The position numbers were made by a program, and so were the translations under genes. From the NCBI RefSeq assembly GCF_001513975.1, contig NZ_KQ947985.1, positions 496,001 through 560,000 of the forward strand: 64,000 nucleotides of DNA, read 5' to 3'. Below the pieces are notes generated by a model. It ran no database searches, was not told the DNA's origin, and saw only the letters and a program-made list of their open reading frames with translations. The stretch is from Streptomyces curacoi. GTDB taxonomy: Bacteria; Actinomycetota; Actinomycetes; Streptomycetales; Streptomycetaceae. Positions 15,350-23,348 of this stretch are shown here, in pieces. How positions within the stretch are numbered: the stretch's first letter is position 1; every line of letters starts with the position of its first letter.

Positions 15350-16393
15350 ATGGCCGACACCAAGGTTCCACCCCCCGCCACCGCGGTGCGCCGGGAGCCC
15401 GCCGAGCCGGCGGACCGCCCCAGGCCCCGCAGGCAGCCCCGCGCGACCGCGGGCTCGGCGCGGATGGCCGCCCTGCTGGTCTCCCCGACACTGCTGGTGC
15501 TGACGGTCGTCGTGCTCTACCCGACGCTCATGGCGCTGCACGAGTCGCTGTACGGCCCGAAGGGCCTGGACCCGGAGACCGGGTTCATCCGCGCCACCGA
15601 GCCGTTCGTCGGGCTGCGCAACTACGCCGACATCTTCGGCGAGGCAGGGGAGAGGTTCTGGAACGCCTTCTGGAACACCACCTTCTTCACCGTCGTCACG
15701 GTCGCCCTGGAGACGCTGATCGGGGTGGCGATGGCCCTGATCATGCACAAGGCGTTCCGTGGCCGGGGCCTGGTCCGGGCCGGGATCCTGGTGCCGTGGG
15801 CGGTGCCGACGGCCATCTCCGGTCTGCTGTGGCGATGGATCTTCAACAGTGACGGCATCGCCAACGCGCTGATCGGCCATCAGGTCCTGTGGACCACCGA
15901 GGGCTTCCACGCCAAGGTCGCGGTCATCGTCGCCGAGGTGTGGAAGACGGCGCCCTTCATCGGGCTGCTGGTGCTGGCCGGGCTTCAGGTGATCCCCAAG
16001 GAGGTCTACGAGGCCGCCCGCATGGACGGAGCCGGCCCGCCGCGCCAGTTCTGGCACATCACCCTGCCCCTGGTGAAGCCCGCGCTGCTGGTGGCGATGC
16101 TGTTCCGCTGCATGGACGCGCTGCGCATGTTCGACCTGCCCTACATCCTCGTCGGCGCCCAGAAGCACTCGGTGGAGACCCTGTCGATGCTCGCGCAGAA
16201 CGAGGCGTCCAACGTCCGCTTCGGACCGGCCTCCGCGTACTCGGTGCTCCTCTTCCTCTACGTCTTCCTCGTCGCGCTGGCCTTCGTACGGCTGCTCGGC
16301 GCCGATCTGATCGGCGACGTCGGCGCGGGCGGCCGTAGGCGGAAAGGCAGCCGCATCCCGGCACTGCGCCGCCGTTCGGAGGTGACGGCATGA
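15350..16393 (+). CDS. ABC sugar permease, MalF type
   Basis: 347 residues with a basic Pro-rich N-terminal extension and six membrane helices. The EAA loop that contacts the ATPase is seen as EAARMDGAGPPRQFWHITLP (about residues 223-242). Begins 11 bases after the binding-protein stop and its own stop overlaps the next start (ATGA), so the importer subunits are co-translated. Confidence 0.93.
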   Translation: MADTKVPPPATAVRREPAEPADRPRPRRQPRATAGSARMAALLVSPTLLVLTVVVLYPTLMALHESLYGPKGLDPETGFIRATEPFVGLRNYADIFGEAGERFWNAFWNTTFFTVVTVALETLIGVAMALIMHKAFRGRGLVRAGILVPWAVPTAISGLLWRWIFNSDGIANALIGHQVLWTTEGFHAKVAVIVAEVWKTAPFIGLLVLAGLQVIPKEVYEAARMDGAGPPRQFWHITLPLVKPALLVAMLFRCMDALRMFDLPYILVGAQKHSVETLSMLAQNEASNVRFGPASAYSVLLFLYVFLVALAFVRLLGADLIGDVGAGGRRRKGSRIPALRRRSEVTA

Positions 16394-17226
16394 CGACGCT
16401 CACGGCGAAGTGGCGCAGCGGACTGCTGTACGCGGGGGTCATCGCGGTCGTGGCCTACTGCCTGGCCCCCTTCTACTGGATGCTGGTCTCCAGCCTGCGC
16501 CGCACCTCGGACATCTTCGACACCTCGCTGTTCCCGTCCGTGGTGTCGTTCGAGAACTACCGTGCGGTCTTCGATCCGGCGCAGGGGTTCGGCCGCGCGC
16601 TGCTCAACAGCCTGCTCGTGGCGGGTGTCACGACCGTCCTGGCCCTGTTGCTGGCCACCTTCACGGCGTACGCGATGGCCCGGCTGGAGTTCCGGTTCAA
16701 GCGGCTGATCCTGACCCTGATCATCGCCACCTCGATGTTTCCGGTGGTCTCGATCGTGGTCCCGCTGCTGAAGCTGTTCACGGACATCGGCTGGATCAAC
16801 AGCTACCAGGCGATGATCGTGCCGAGCATGTCCTTCGCGCTGCCGCTGGCGGTGTGGAACCTGACCACGTTCTTCCGGCAGATGCCGGACGAGCTGGAGC
16901 ACGCCGCCATGGTCGACGGCTGCACCCGCGGCCAGGCGTTCCGCAGGGTCATCATCCCGCTCGCGGCGCCCGGCATCTTCACCACGGCGATCATCACCTT
17001 CATCGCGGCCTGGAACGAGTTCCTCATCGCCCTGTCGATGACCAACAAGCCCGGCATGCAGACCGCGCCGGTCGCCATCTCGAAGTTCACCGGCGCCACG
17101 ACGTACGAGACCCCCTTCGGCAGCCAGATGGCCGCGGGCGTCCTCGTCACGGTCCCGCTGGTGGTCATGGTGCTGGTCTTCCAGCGCCGTATCGTCGCCG
17201 GACTCACGGCCGGCGCGGCGAAGTAG
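16390..17226 (+). CDS. ABC sugar permease, MalG type
   Basis: 278 residues, six membrane helices, with EAA loop EHAAMVDGCTRGQAFRRVII. Its ATG overlaps the MalF-type stop. Together they form the membrane channel for the sugar bound by the lipoprotein at 14046. Confidence 0.94.
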   Translation: MTTLTAKWRSGLLYAGVIAVVAYCLAPFYWMLVSSLRRTSDIFDTSLFPSVVSFENYRAVFDPAQGFGRALLNSLLVAGVTTVLALLLATFTAYAMARLEFRFKRLILTLIIATSMFPVVSIVVPLLKLFTDIGWINSYQAMIVPSMSFALPLAVWNLTTFFRQMPDELEHAAMVDGCTRGQAFRRVIIPLAAPGIFTTAIITFIAAWNEFLIALSMTNKPGMQTAPVAISKFTGATTYETPFGSQMAAGVLVTVPLVVMVLVFQRRIVAGLTAGAAK

Positions 17227-17265
17227 ACACGTCCACCCTTTCGACTCCCGAGGAGCAACCCACCC

Positions 17266-18909
17266 GTGTCCCCCACCGCACCCTGGTGGCGCAGTGCCGT
17301 CATCTACCAGGTCTACATCCGCAGCTTCGCCGACGGCAACGGCGACGGCGTCGGCGACATCGCGGGCATCCGCTCCCGACTGCCGTATCTCAAGTCCCTC
17401 GGCGTGGACGCCATCTGGATCAACCCGTGGTACAAGTCGCCGATGGCCGACCACGGTTACGACGTGGCCGACTTCCGCGAGATCGACCCGCTGTTCGGCA
17501 CCGTGGCCGAGGCGGAGCAGCTCATCGAGGAAGCGCACGCGCACGGGATCCGCGTCATCCCCGACATCGTGCCCAACCACACCTCCGACCAGCACGCCTG
17601 GTTCCGGGCGGCGCTGGCCGCCGGCCCCGGAAGCCCGGAACGCGAGCGTTACGTCTTCCGGCCGGGCCGGGGCCCCGACGGCTCACAGCCCCCCAACGAC
17701 TGGGTCTCCTGCTTCGGCGGCCCGGCGTGGACCCGGCTGCCCGACGGCGACTGGTACCTGCACCTGTTCGCCCCCGAGCAGCCGGACCTCAACTGGCAAC
17801 ACCCCGAGGTGCGCGCGGAGTTCGAGTCGATCCTGCGCTTCTGGTTCAGCCGCGGCGTGGACGGCTTCCGCATCGACGTCGCCCACGGCCTGATCAAGCA
17901 CCCCGAACTCCCCGACCTGCCGCCCCGGCCGGAGCCGGACGACCAGCAGCCCTGGCGGCACGTCGAGCACCCGCACTGGGACCGCGACGAGGTGCACGAC
18001 ATCTACCGCGCCTGGCGCAAGGTGGCCGACGAGTTCCCCGGCGACCGGTGCTTCGTGGCCGAGGCGTGGGCGGACACCCCCGAACGCCTCGCCGCGTACG
18101 TCCGCCCGGACGGTCTGCACACCGCCTTCAACTTCGACTTCCTGATGTCCACCTGGGACCCCAAGGAGCTGCGCGCGGTCATCGACAACTCGCTGTCCAT
18201 GCTCGGCGCGGTGGGCGCCCCGGCCACCTGGGTCCTGTCCAACCACGACGTCGTACGCCACCCCAGCCGCTACGGCCGCAGGAGCCCCAGCCGGCGGTGG
18301 GTGGCCAACGATATATACCGCCCCGAAGGCCCCCTGGACCTGGAACTGGGCACCCGCCGGGCCCGCGCCGCGGCCCTGCTCATGCTGGCCCTGCCCGGCG
18401 GCGCCTATGTCTACCAGGGCGACGAGCTCGGCCTGCCCGAGGTCGAGGACCTGCCCGAGTCCGTGCTCCAGGACCCGGTCTGGGAGCGCTCGGGGCACAC
18501 CCAACGCGGCCGCGACGGCTGCCGGGTGCCGATCCCCTGGTCCGGCCGGACCGCCCCGTACGGCTTCAGCCCCGAGGGCGCGACCGCCGCGCCCTGGCTG
18601 CCGCAGCCGGCCGACTGGGCCGACCGCAGCGTGGCCGCGCAGACCGGCGACGAGACCTCGATGCTGGAGCTCTACCGCGCCGCGCTGCGTCTGCGCCGCG
18701 CCACCCCGGCCCTCGGTGACTCCGCACTGACCTGGCTGGACGCCCCCGACGGGGTCCTCGCCTTCCGCCGCGACCCGGGCTTCGTGTGCGTCGTCAACCT
18801 CTCGGCCGAGCCGTACCCGTTGCCCGGCCACACCGACGTGCTGCTGGCCAGCGGCTCGGTCGAGGCCGGGGTCCTGGCACCGGACGAGGCGGTCTGGCTC
18901 GCGATGTAG
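17266..18909 (+). CDS. aglA: GH13 alpha-glucosidase
   Basis: 547-residue cytoplasmic (no signal) glycosidase of the oligo-1,6-glucosidase/alpha-glucosidase group. Conserved GH13 regions are all present: DIVPNHTSD, GFRIDVAHG with nucleophile Asp about 204, CFVAEAWAD with acid Glu about 266, and LSNHDVVRH with Asp about 328. It would hydrolyse maltose-type sugars brought in by the importer. GTG at 17266 with AGGAG 10 bases before it; 39 bases separate it from the permease, so it is the last gene of the operon. The symbol follows the homologous Streptomyces locus. Confidence 0.88.
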   Translation: MSPTAPWWRSAVIYQVYIRSFADGNGDGVGDIAGIRSRLPYLKSLGVDAIWINPWYKSPMADHGYDVADFREIDPLFGTVAEAEQLIEEAHAHGIRVIPDIVPNHTSDQHAWFRAALAAGPGSPERERYVFRPGRGPDGSQPPNDWVSCFGGPAWTRLPDGDWYLHLFAPEQPDLNWQHPEVRAEFESILRFWFSRGVDGFRIDVAHGLIKHPELPDLPPRPEPDDQQPWRHVEHPHWDRDEVHDIYRAWRKVADEFPGDRCFVAEAWADTPERLAAYVRPDGLHTAFNFDFLMSTWDPKELRAVIDNSLSMLGAVGAPATWVLSNHDVVRHPSRYGRRSPSRRWVANDIYRPEGPLDLELGTRRARAAALLMLALPGGAYVYQGDELGLPEVEDLPESVLQDPVWERSGHTQRGRDGCRVPIPWSGRTAPYGFSPEGATAAPWLPQPADWADRSVAAQTGDETSMLELYRAALRLRRATPALGDSALTWLDAPDGVLAFRRDPGFVCVVNLSAEPYPLPGHTDVLLASGSVEAGVLAPDEAVWLAM

Positions 18910-18980
18910 GGGCGGGCGGCAGGGGGGGGACCGCTGGTTTTCGGCCTGGTTCAGGGCCGTGCTCCGGGTCAGTGGTCCAC

Positions 18981-18992
18981 CCCCAGCTGGGG
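18981..18992. terminator. Perfect palindrome after the alpha-glucosidase (possible terminator)
   Basis: CCCCAGCTGGGG, 72 bases past the stop, flanked by A and T so that the symmetry extends one base further. It has almost no loop, so it could equally be a protein site. The rest of 18910-19284 holds no gene I can support, only the promoter and leader of the next operon. Confidence 0.35.
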
Positions 18993-19026
18993 TTACTTCA
19001 CTCGCCCGCAGCTGCAAACGCGTTTA

Positions 19027-19057
19027 TTGGCCAAATGATCTAGGGCCGTGCTATGTT
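19027..19057 (+). promoter_or_regulatory. Probable promoter of the peptide/ABC operon
   Basis: A locally A+T-rich stretch. TGCTATGTT gives an extended -10 (TATGTT at 19052-19057); TTGGCC at 19027-19032 could be the -35 but with a long 19-base spacer. Transcription from here would give a leader of about 220 bases before the peptide gene, unusually long for this genome and a possible place for post-transcriptional control. Confidence 0.4.
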
Positions 19058-19284
19058 CTCTGCGCGTCGAACGCCCGTTCTGACCAAGCGGGTTGAGGCG
19101 GAAGGACCACACGGGCAGTACCTGCGTGCGCGGCCTGATCAACCGCCGGTGGGTCTGTGAAGTGCGTCCGAAGAGAAGTAATCGGGGGAAGAAGTCCGCG
19201 GGGGGACCTATTCGGTTTCCACGCCAGTCCAGGTCGCCCACATGGGCTTCCTCCCCTTGCGATTGAACGCAAGGGAGACTCTAC

Positions 19285-19755
19285 ATGAAGCGCAATACGC
19301 TGCGTCTCGCAGCCGTTTCGGCCCTGGCCGCCGTGACTCTCGGCACCGGTGCCGGTCTGGCGCAGGCCTCGGAGACCACGCACGCCCGTACGGCGGCCGC
19401 CGCCGAGGTGACCCTCTCCGCGGCCGACGCCCGCGCCCTGCTCGCCAACCGTGCCGCCGTGGCCGGCCTGAACGCCGCGGACGTGCAGTCGGTGCGCGCC
19501 GTGGCCGACGGCACCGCCACCAAGGCGCAGACCCGTGGCGCCGCCAGCAGCGCCGTCAAGGCTCTGTACAACCTGCTGAAGCGGCACGGCGGCAAGCTCT
19601 ACGACGACGCGGTCAAGGCCGCCAAGAAGGGCTGGACCAAGTTCCGTTCGTACATGAACGGCCTGCCCTGGTACCACCCGGTCCGCATCGCCTGGGTCGC
19701 TGCCGGCGGTGAGGTGCAGTACGCGCTGTGGAGCTACATCAACAGCCTGTTCTAG
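19285..19755 (+). CDS. Secreted cationic peptide precursor (bacteriocin-like), unknown family
   Basis: 156 residues. ATG at 19285 follows AAGGGAGA. Residues 1-28 are a Sec signal (LAAVSALAAVTLGTGAGLAQA). Residues 29-87 are an Ala-rich pro-like part (LSAADARALLANRAAV). Residues 88-156 are quite different: strongly basic and amphipathic (KALYNLLKRHGGKLYDDAVK, KKGWTKFRSYMNGLPWYHP) and ending in an aromatic hydrophobic tail (YALWSYINSLF). No cysteines, so no disulfides. This layout suits a membrane-active peptide released from a precursor. I know no named family that matches. The small membrane protein and the BcrA-type ABC pair downstream, which are typical of producer self-protection, support a toxin reading. 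Confidence 0.6.
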   Translation: MKRNTLRLAAVSALAAVTLGTGAGLAQASETTHARTAAAAEVTLSAADARALLANRAAVAGLNAADVQSVRAVADGTATKAQTRGAASSAVKALYNLLKRHGGKLYDDAVKAAKKGWTKFRSYMNGLPWYHPVRIAWVAAGGEVQYALWSYINSLF

Positions 19756-19765
19756 GAGATGAGGG

Positions 19766-19808
19766 GGTGCCCGGGTACCGGCCGAGCGGCGGCCGTGACC
19801 CGGGCACC
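19766..19808 (+). terminator. Strong intercistronic hairpin between peptide gene and downstream genes
   Basis: Perfect 11-bp stem GGTGCCCGGGT/ACCCGGGCACC enclosing a 21-base loop that can itself fold (CCGGCCG...CGGCCG). It lies 10 bases after the peptide stop. Such a hairpin can act as a partial terminator or RNA-end stabiliser, giving high expression of the first gene and low expression of the next ones, as in many bacteriocin operons. Confidence 0.65.
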
Positions 19809-19870
19809 GCCCGCTGCCGCGCACCGCGCGGCGTTTTCGTACGGCCCGGCTCATCGCGAGGAAGACACCC

Positions 19871-20143
19871 ATGGCCTCCACCACCGAAATGTCCTCCGCC
19901 CTCAAGAACCTGTGGGCCTCGCCCCTGTGCTTCATCACGGCGGCGTTCATCGCCTTCTTCGTGGTCGGAAACAACGACGCGGGCTGGGGCCTGATGGCCG
20001 CCGGGCTCATCGGACCGCTCGTCGCCCTCGTCTGGGGGGCGGTCCGGCGGGAGCGGCCCGACTCGTTCGTGATCGTCCCGATGGGAGCGATGGTGCTGTT
20101 CACCGTGCTCTTCGCCATCAACAAAGGCCTCCCCTGGTCCTGA
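19871..20143 (+). CDS. Small three-helix membrane protein, candidate immunity protein
   Basis: 90 residues with three hydrophobic segments (about 16-36, 39-58, 66-84) and short charged loops (VRRERPDS). ATG has GAGGAAG 6 bases upstream. No recognised family. Position between a cationic secreted peptide and its ABC transporter, together with size and topology, fits a bacteriocin immunity protein that protects the producing membrane; it might instead be an accessory subunit of the transporter. Confidence 0.6.
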   Translation: MASTTEMSSALKNLWASPLCFITAAFIAFFVVGNNDAGWGLMAAGLIGPLVALVWGAVRRERPDSFVIVPMGAMVLFTVLFAINKGLPWS

Positions 20144-20196
20144 CCTCCGGTCGGAGGGGGACGCGCAGGGCTATTCGTACGGAGAGGAACCCAGCT

Positions 20197-21111
20197 GTGC
20201 CGAAAGGCGACGTGCTGGTCGAAGCACAGCACCTCCGGCGCTCGTTCGGCAGCAGAACGGTCCTCGACGATGTGTCGCTGACCCTGCGCGCGGGCGAGGT
20301 GACCGGTTTCGTCGGCGCCAACGGCGCGGGCAAGACCACCACCATCCGGCTGATGCTGGACCTGGCCCGCGGTGCGGGCACGACCCTTTTCCTCGGCCGC
20401 CCGCTGCACGCCTGGGGTTCTCCGGGCAACGTCGTGGGCGCCGTCCTCGGCGGCATCGCCGGCCACCCCAAGCACCGGGTGCGGTCGCATCTGCGGATGG
20501 TGGCCGCCGGGTGCGGCGCGTCCGACCGGCGCGTCGACGACATGCTGGAACTGGTGGGCCTCACGCAGGCGGCCGGGCTGAGACTCTCCCAGCTCTCCCT
20601 GGGCATGGCCCAGCGCGTGGGCATCGCGCAGGCGCTGCTCGGCGATCCGCCGGTGCTCATTCTCGACGAGCCCGCCAACGGCCTCGACCCGCACGCGATC
20701 CGCTGGCTGCGCGACTTCCTGCGGGACCAGGCGGCGCAGGGCAGGGCCGTCATGGTCTCCAGCCATCTGCTGGGCGAGATGGAGCAGCTCGCGGACCGCG
20801 TCGTGGTGCTGTCGCGCGGTCGCGTGGTGGCCGCGTCGCCGGTCGCGGAGCTGCTGTCCCGGGCGGGCAGCCGGAGCGTGGTGACGGTGCAGACGCCGGA
20901 CCTGGCCGGGCTCACGCGCCTGGTGGAGGAGCAGGGCGGCCGGCTGCGGCCGGCCGGCGGGCCGAGCGCCCACATCACGGGCCTGGACCGGATCCGGGTC
21001 GGCGCCCTCGCGGCGGAGGGCGGCGTGGTTCTGCACTGGCTGTCCGAGGACATGCCGTCGCTTGAGGACTTCTACCTGTCCATCGCGGAAGAGGAGTTCA
21101 GGATCTCGTGA
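20197..21111 (+). CDS. ABC transporter ATPase, BcrA/drug-resistance type
   Basis: 304 residues. Walker A GANGAGKTT (about 43-51), signature LSLGMAQRVG, Walker B VLILDEPANGLDP and switch His in SSHLLGEMEQLADR. The LSxGMxQR form and a C-terminal extension of about 90 residues are those of bacitracin/lantibiotic self-resistance ATPases. GTG at 20197 is chosen because GGAGAGGAA lies 7 bases upstream; the long open frame back to 19759 covers other genes. Its stop overlaps the permease start. Proposed to expel the 19285 peptide from the membrane or export it. Confidence 0.9.
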   Translation: MPKGDVLVEAQHLRRSFGSRTVLDDVSLTLRAGEVTGFVGANGAGKTTTIRLMLDLARGAGTTLFLGRPLHAWGSPGNVVGAVLGGIAGHPKHRVRSHLRMVAAGCGASDRRVDDMLELVGLTQAAGLRLSQLSLGMAQRVGIAQALLGDPPVLILDEPANGLDPHAIRWLRDFLRDQAAQGRAVMVSSHLLGEMEQLADRVVVLSRGRVVAASPVAELLSRAGSRSVVTVQTPDLAGLTRLVEEQGGRLRPAGGPSAHITGLDRIRVGALAAEGGVVLHWLSEDMPSLEDFYLSIAEEEFRIS

Positions 21112-22013
21112 CCGCGCCCGTGACACACACCGAGCAGGACACCGGTGCGCCGGCGTCCCCGCCCCCCGCCCCTCGGGTCGTCCCGGCCGGAGAGGCGTTC
21201 CGCAACGCCTGCCGGTACGAGTGGCGGCACCTCGCGGCGCTGCGGTCCACGTGGGTGCTCCTCGGCGTGGTGGCCGTGCTGAGCCTGCTCACCGGCCCCA
21301 GCCTGCTCCTCGACCTGGACCGGACGCGGGCGATCGGCGCGGCCCAGATGGGCGACGTGCTGGCCTGGTCGCCGATGGCCACCCAGATCCCCCTGCTGTG
21401 CTTCTTCGTGCTGATCCTCGGCACCGGCCCGGTCTCCACCGACCTGGTGCGGGGCGCGGCGCGCACGACCTGGCTGGCCGTCAACGGCCGCCGCACGGCC
21501 TACGCGGCGAAGTGCGCGGTCGGATTCCTGGTGGGCGCGGGCGTGGCGGCGACGAGCGCGCTGGTGGGCGCGGTGTCGGCGGCGGTCGTTCTGGCCGCGG
21601 CCGGTGCGCCGCAGCCGGCGTGGGCCGCGGTCCTGCTGCCCGTGGTGCGGTTCGTGCTGTGGATGGGCTGCTGGGCGCTGCTGTGCACGGCGCTGGTGGC
21701 GCTGCTGCGGAACAGGATCACGCCGGTGGTGCTGCTCTGCCTGTGGCCGGTGCTGGGCGAGCGGCTGGCGGGTCTGCTGCTGGGGTACGTCCCGGGGCTG
21801 GACGGCGTGGGCGACTGGCTGCCGTTCGCGGTGGGCCGGGCGATGCTCACCGACGTATCGGCGTTTGCAGGCGACGACAAAGCGTTCGCAGAAGTAATGG
21901 TGGGGTCGGATCTCCCGACCCTGGCGGCCCTAGTGGTCTACCTGCTCTACACGGCCGCCCTGACGGCGGCGGGCTACTGGGCGTACTGCCGCCGGGAGGC
22001 CCCGACGGGCTGA
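21108..22013 (+). CDS. ABC-2 type permease, partner of the BcrA-like ATPase
   Basis: 301 residues with six hydrophobic helices starting near residue 50 (STWVLLGVVAVLSLL) after a hydrophilic Pro-rich N-terminus. GTG overlaps the ATPase stop (GTGA). Architecture is the six-helix BcrB/ABC-2 fold used for peptide immunity and antibiotic efflux. Last gene of the operon, followed by a clear hairpin at 22021. Confidence 0.87.
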   Translation: MTAPVTHTEQDTGAPASPPPAPRVVPAGEAFRNACRYEWRHLAALRSTWVLLGVVAVLSLLTGPSLLLDLDRTRAIGAAQMGDVLAWSPMATQIPLLCFFVLILGTGPVSTDLVRGAARTTWLAVNGRRTAYAAKCAVGFLVGAGVAATSALVGAVSAAVVLAAAGAPQPAWAAVLLPVVRFVLWMGCWALLCTALVALLRNRITPVVLLCLWPVLGERLAGLLLGYVPGLDGVGDWLPFAVGRAMLTDVSAFAGDDKAFAEVMVGSDLPTLAALVVYLLYTAALTAAGYWAYCRREAPTG

Positions 22014-22020
22014 GGCACGG

Positions 22021-22039
22021 GAACGCGCGGGGCGCGTTC
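22021..22039 (+). terminator. Terminator hairpin of the peptide/ABC operon
   Basis: Perfect 8-bp stem GAACGCGC/GCGCGTTC with a GGG loop, 7 bases after the permease stop. Closes the 19285-22013 transcription unit. Confidence 0.65.
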
Positions 22040-22129
22040 GCCCGTCCCTCATGACGTACGGCGCAGGGGATGCCGTACCACCCGACGTGCTGGCCGCCCG
22101 GCGGACAGCGACAGCAAAGGAACGACCGC

Positions 22130-22666
22130 ATGCCCAAGGACCCGGAGCCGGCACCCGTCACCGAGAGCGTGGTGGAGGACGACCTCTTCGGCGTGATCAC
22201 CGTGCGCCTGGACGTACGGCAGGGCGAAGTGACCGTCGAGGGCGAGTCGGTGCCCCGCATCGTGCTGCGCCGCGCCGCCGGGACCGAGGCCGCCGACCAC
22301 ATCCCGGTCGGCACCCGCGACGGCGCGCTCCTCACCCTGACCGTGGACGGCGTGGAGGCCGCCGTCGCCCCGGCCAAGGGACGGCTCACCCGGCACTCGT
22401 ACCGTGTCGACGTCCGCCACGCGGGCCAGGTTTGGCGGCTGGTGCCCGACTCCATGGCGGGCAGCCGGCTGCTCCGCGACGAGCGGCACATCGGGGACTT
22501 CTCCTCGCAGGGCGACGGAGGGGTCTGGGCCGAGTGGCGGCAGGACCCCGCCCCCGACCCGACGGACGCGGCCCTCGGTTACGCCCTCGCCACCGCGTTC
22601 GGCACCGGTGCCGACCCCATGTGGGTGATCGCCGTCCAGATGGTCGGCGATCTGACCCCCGGCTGA
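22130..22666 (+). CDS. Hypothetical cytoplasmic protein
   Basis: 178 residues. ATG 22130 has AAAGGA 10 bases upstream; a longer reading from 22070 overlaps the previous terminator. Sequence is soluble and beta-rich in appearance (FGVITVRLDVRQGEVTVEG, SYRVDVRHAGQVWRLVPDS), ending in a helical segment (PTDAALGYALATAFGTGAD). I do not recognise the family. Convergent with the two-component genes that follow. Confidence 0.7.
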   Translation: MPKDPEPAPVTESVVEDDLFGVITVRLDVRQGEVTVEGESVPRIVLRRAAGTEAADHIPVGTRDGALLTLTVDGVEAAVAPAKGRLTRHSYRVDVRHAGQVWRLVPDSMAGSRLLRDERHIGDFSSQGDGGVWAEWRQDPAPDPTDAALGYALATAFGTGADPMWVIAVQMVGDLTPG

Positions 22667-22685
22667 CGTCCAGGGCCCGTCGGGG

Positions 22686-23348
22686 TCACCGCTGGTGCGG
22701 GGCCACCAGGCCCGACTCGTAGGCGAGCACCACGAGTTGGGCGCGGTCACGGGCGTGCAGCTTGGTCATGGCCCGGTTGACGTGGGTCTTGGCGGTCATC
22801 GGGCTGATCACCATGCGGTCGGCGATCTCGTCGTTGGAAAGGCCCTGCGCGACCAGGGCGACGGCCTCGCGTTCGCGGTTGGTCAGCTCCTGAAGCCCTC
22901 TGGCGGCAGCGGGGTGGAGCGGCTGGCTGACGTACCGGTCGATCAGCTTGCGGGTGATCGCCGGGGCGAGCAGCGCGTCACCGCGCGCGGCGACACGTAC
23001 GGCGTGCAGCAGGTCCTCCGGCACGATGTCCTTGACGAGGAACCCGGCCGCGCCGGCGCGCAGTGCGTCGAAGACGTACTCGTCGAAGCCGTAGTTGGTC
23101 AGGATGACGACATGCACCCCGGCCAGGGCCGGGTCGGCGGCGATGCGCCGGGTCGCCTCGATGCCGTCGAGGACCGGCATCCGGATGTCGATGAGCACGA
23201 TGTCGGGCAGGTGTTCCCTGGCCAGGGCCAGGCCCTCCGCCCCGTCGGCGGCCTCGGCCACCACCTCGATGTCGTCCTCCAGGTCGAGGAGCGCGCGGAA
23301 CCCGCTGCGCAACAGCGGCTGGTCGTCGACCAGCAGGACCCGGATCAC
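22686..23348 (-). CDS. NarL/LuxR-family response regulator
   Basis: 220 residues. Receiver domain with phosphoacceptor Asp about 54 (VLIDIRMP) and conserved LVKD lysine near 105; C-terminal LuxR HTH (LTNREREAVALVAQGLSNDE, then SPMTAKTHVNRAMTKL). GTG start overlaps the kinase stop (GTGA), so the kinase upstream at 23345-24472 is its partner. Target genes unknown. Confidence 0.95.
   Translation of the reverse strand: MIRVLLVDDQPLLRSGFRALLDLEDDIEVVAEAADGAEGLALAREHLPDIVLIDIRMPVLDGIEATRRIAADPALAGVHVVILTNYGFDEYVFDALRAGAAGFLVKDIVPEDLLHAVRVAARGDALLAPAITRKLIDRYVSQPLHPAAARGLQELTNREREAVALVAQGLSNDEIADRMVISPMTAKTHVNRAMTKLHARDRAQLVVLAYESGLVAPHQR

Noticed and set aside
19158..19288. GTG-start frame in the leader of the peptide operon that overlaps the precursor ATG
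   Set aside because: Third-position G+C is low and codon choice atypical; no ribosome site.
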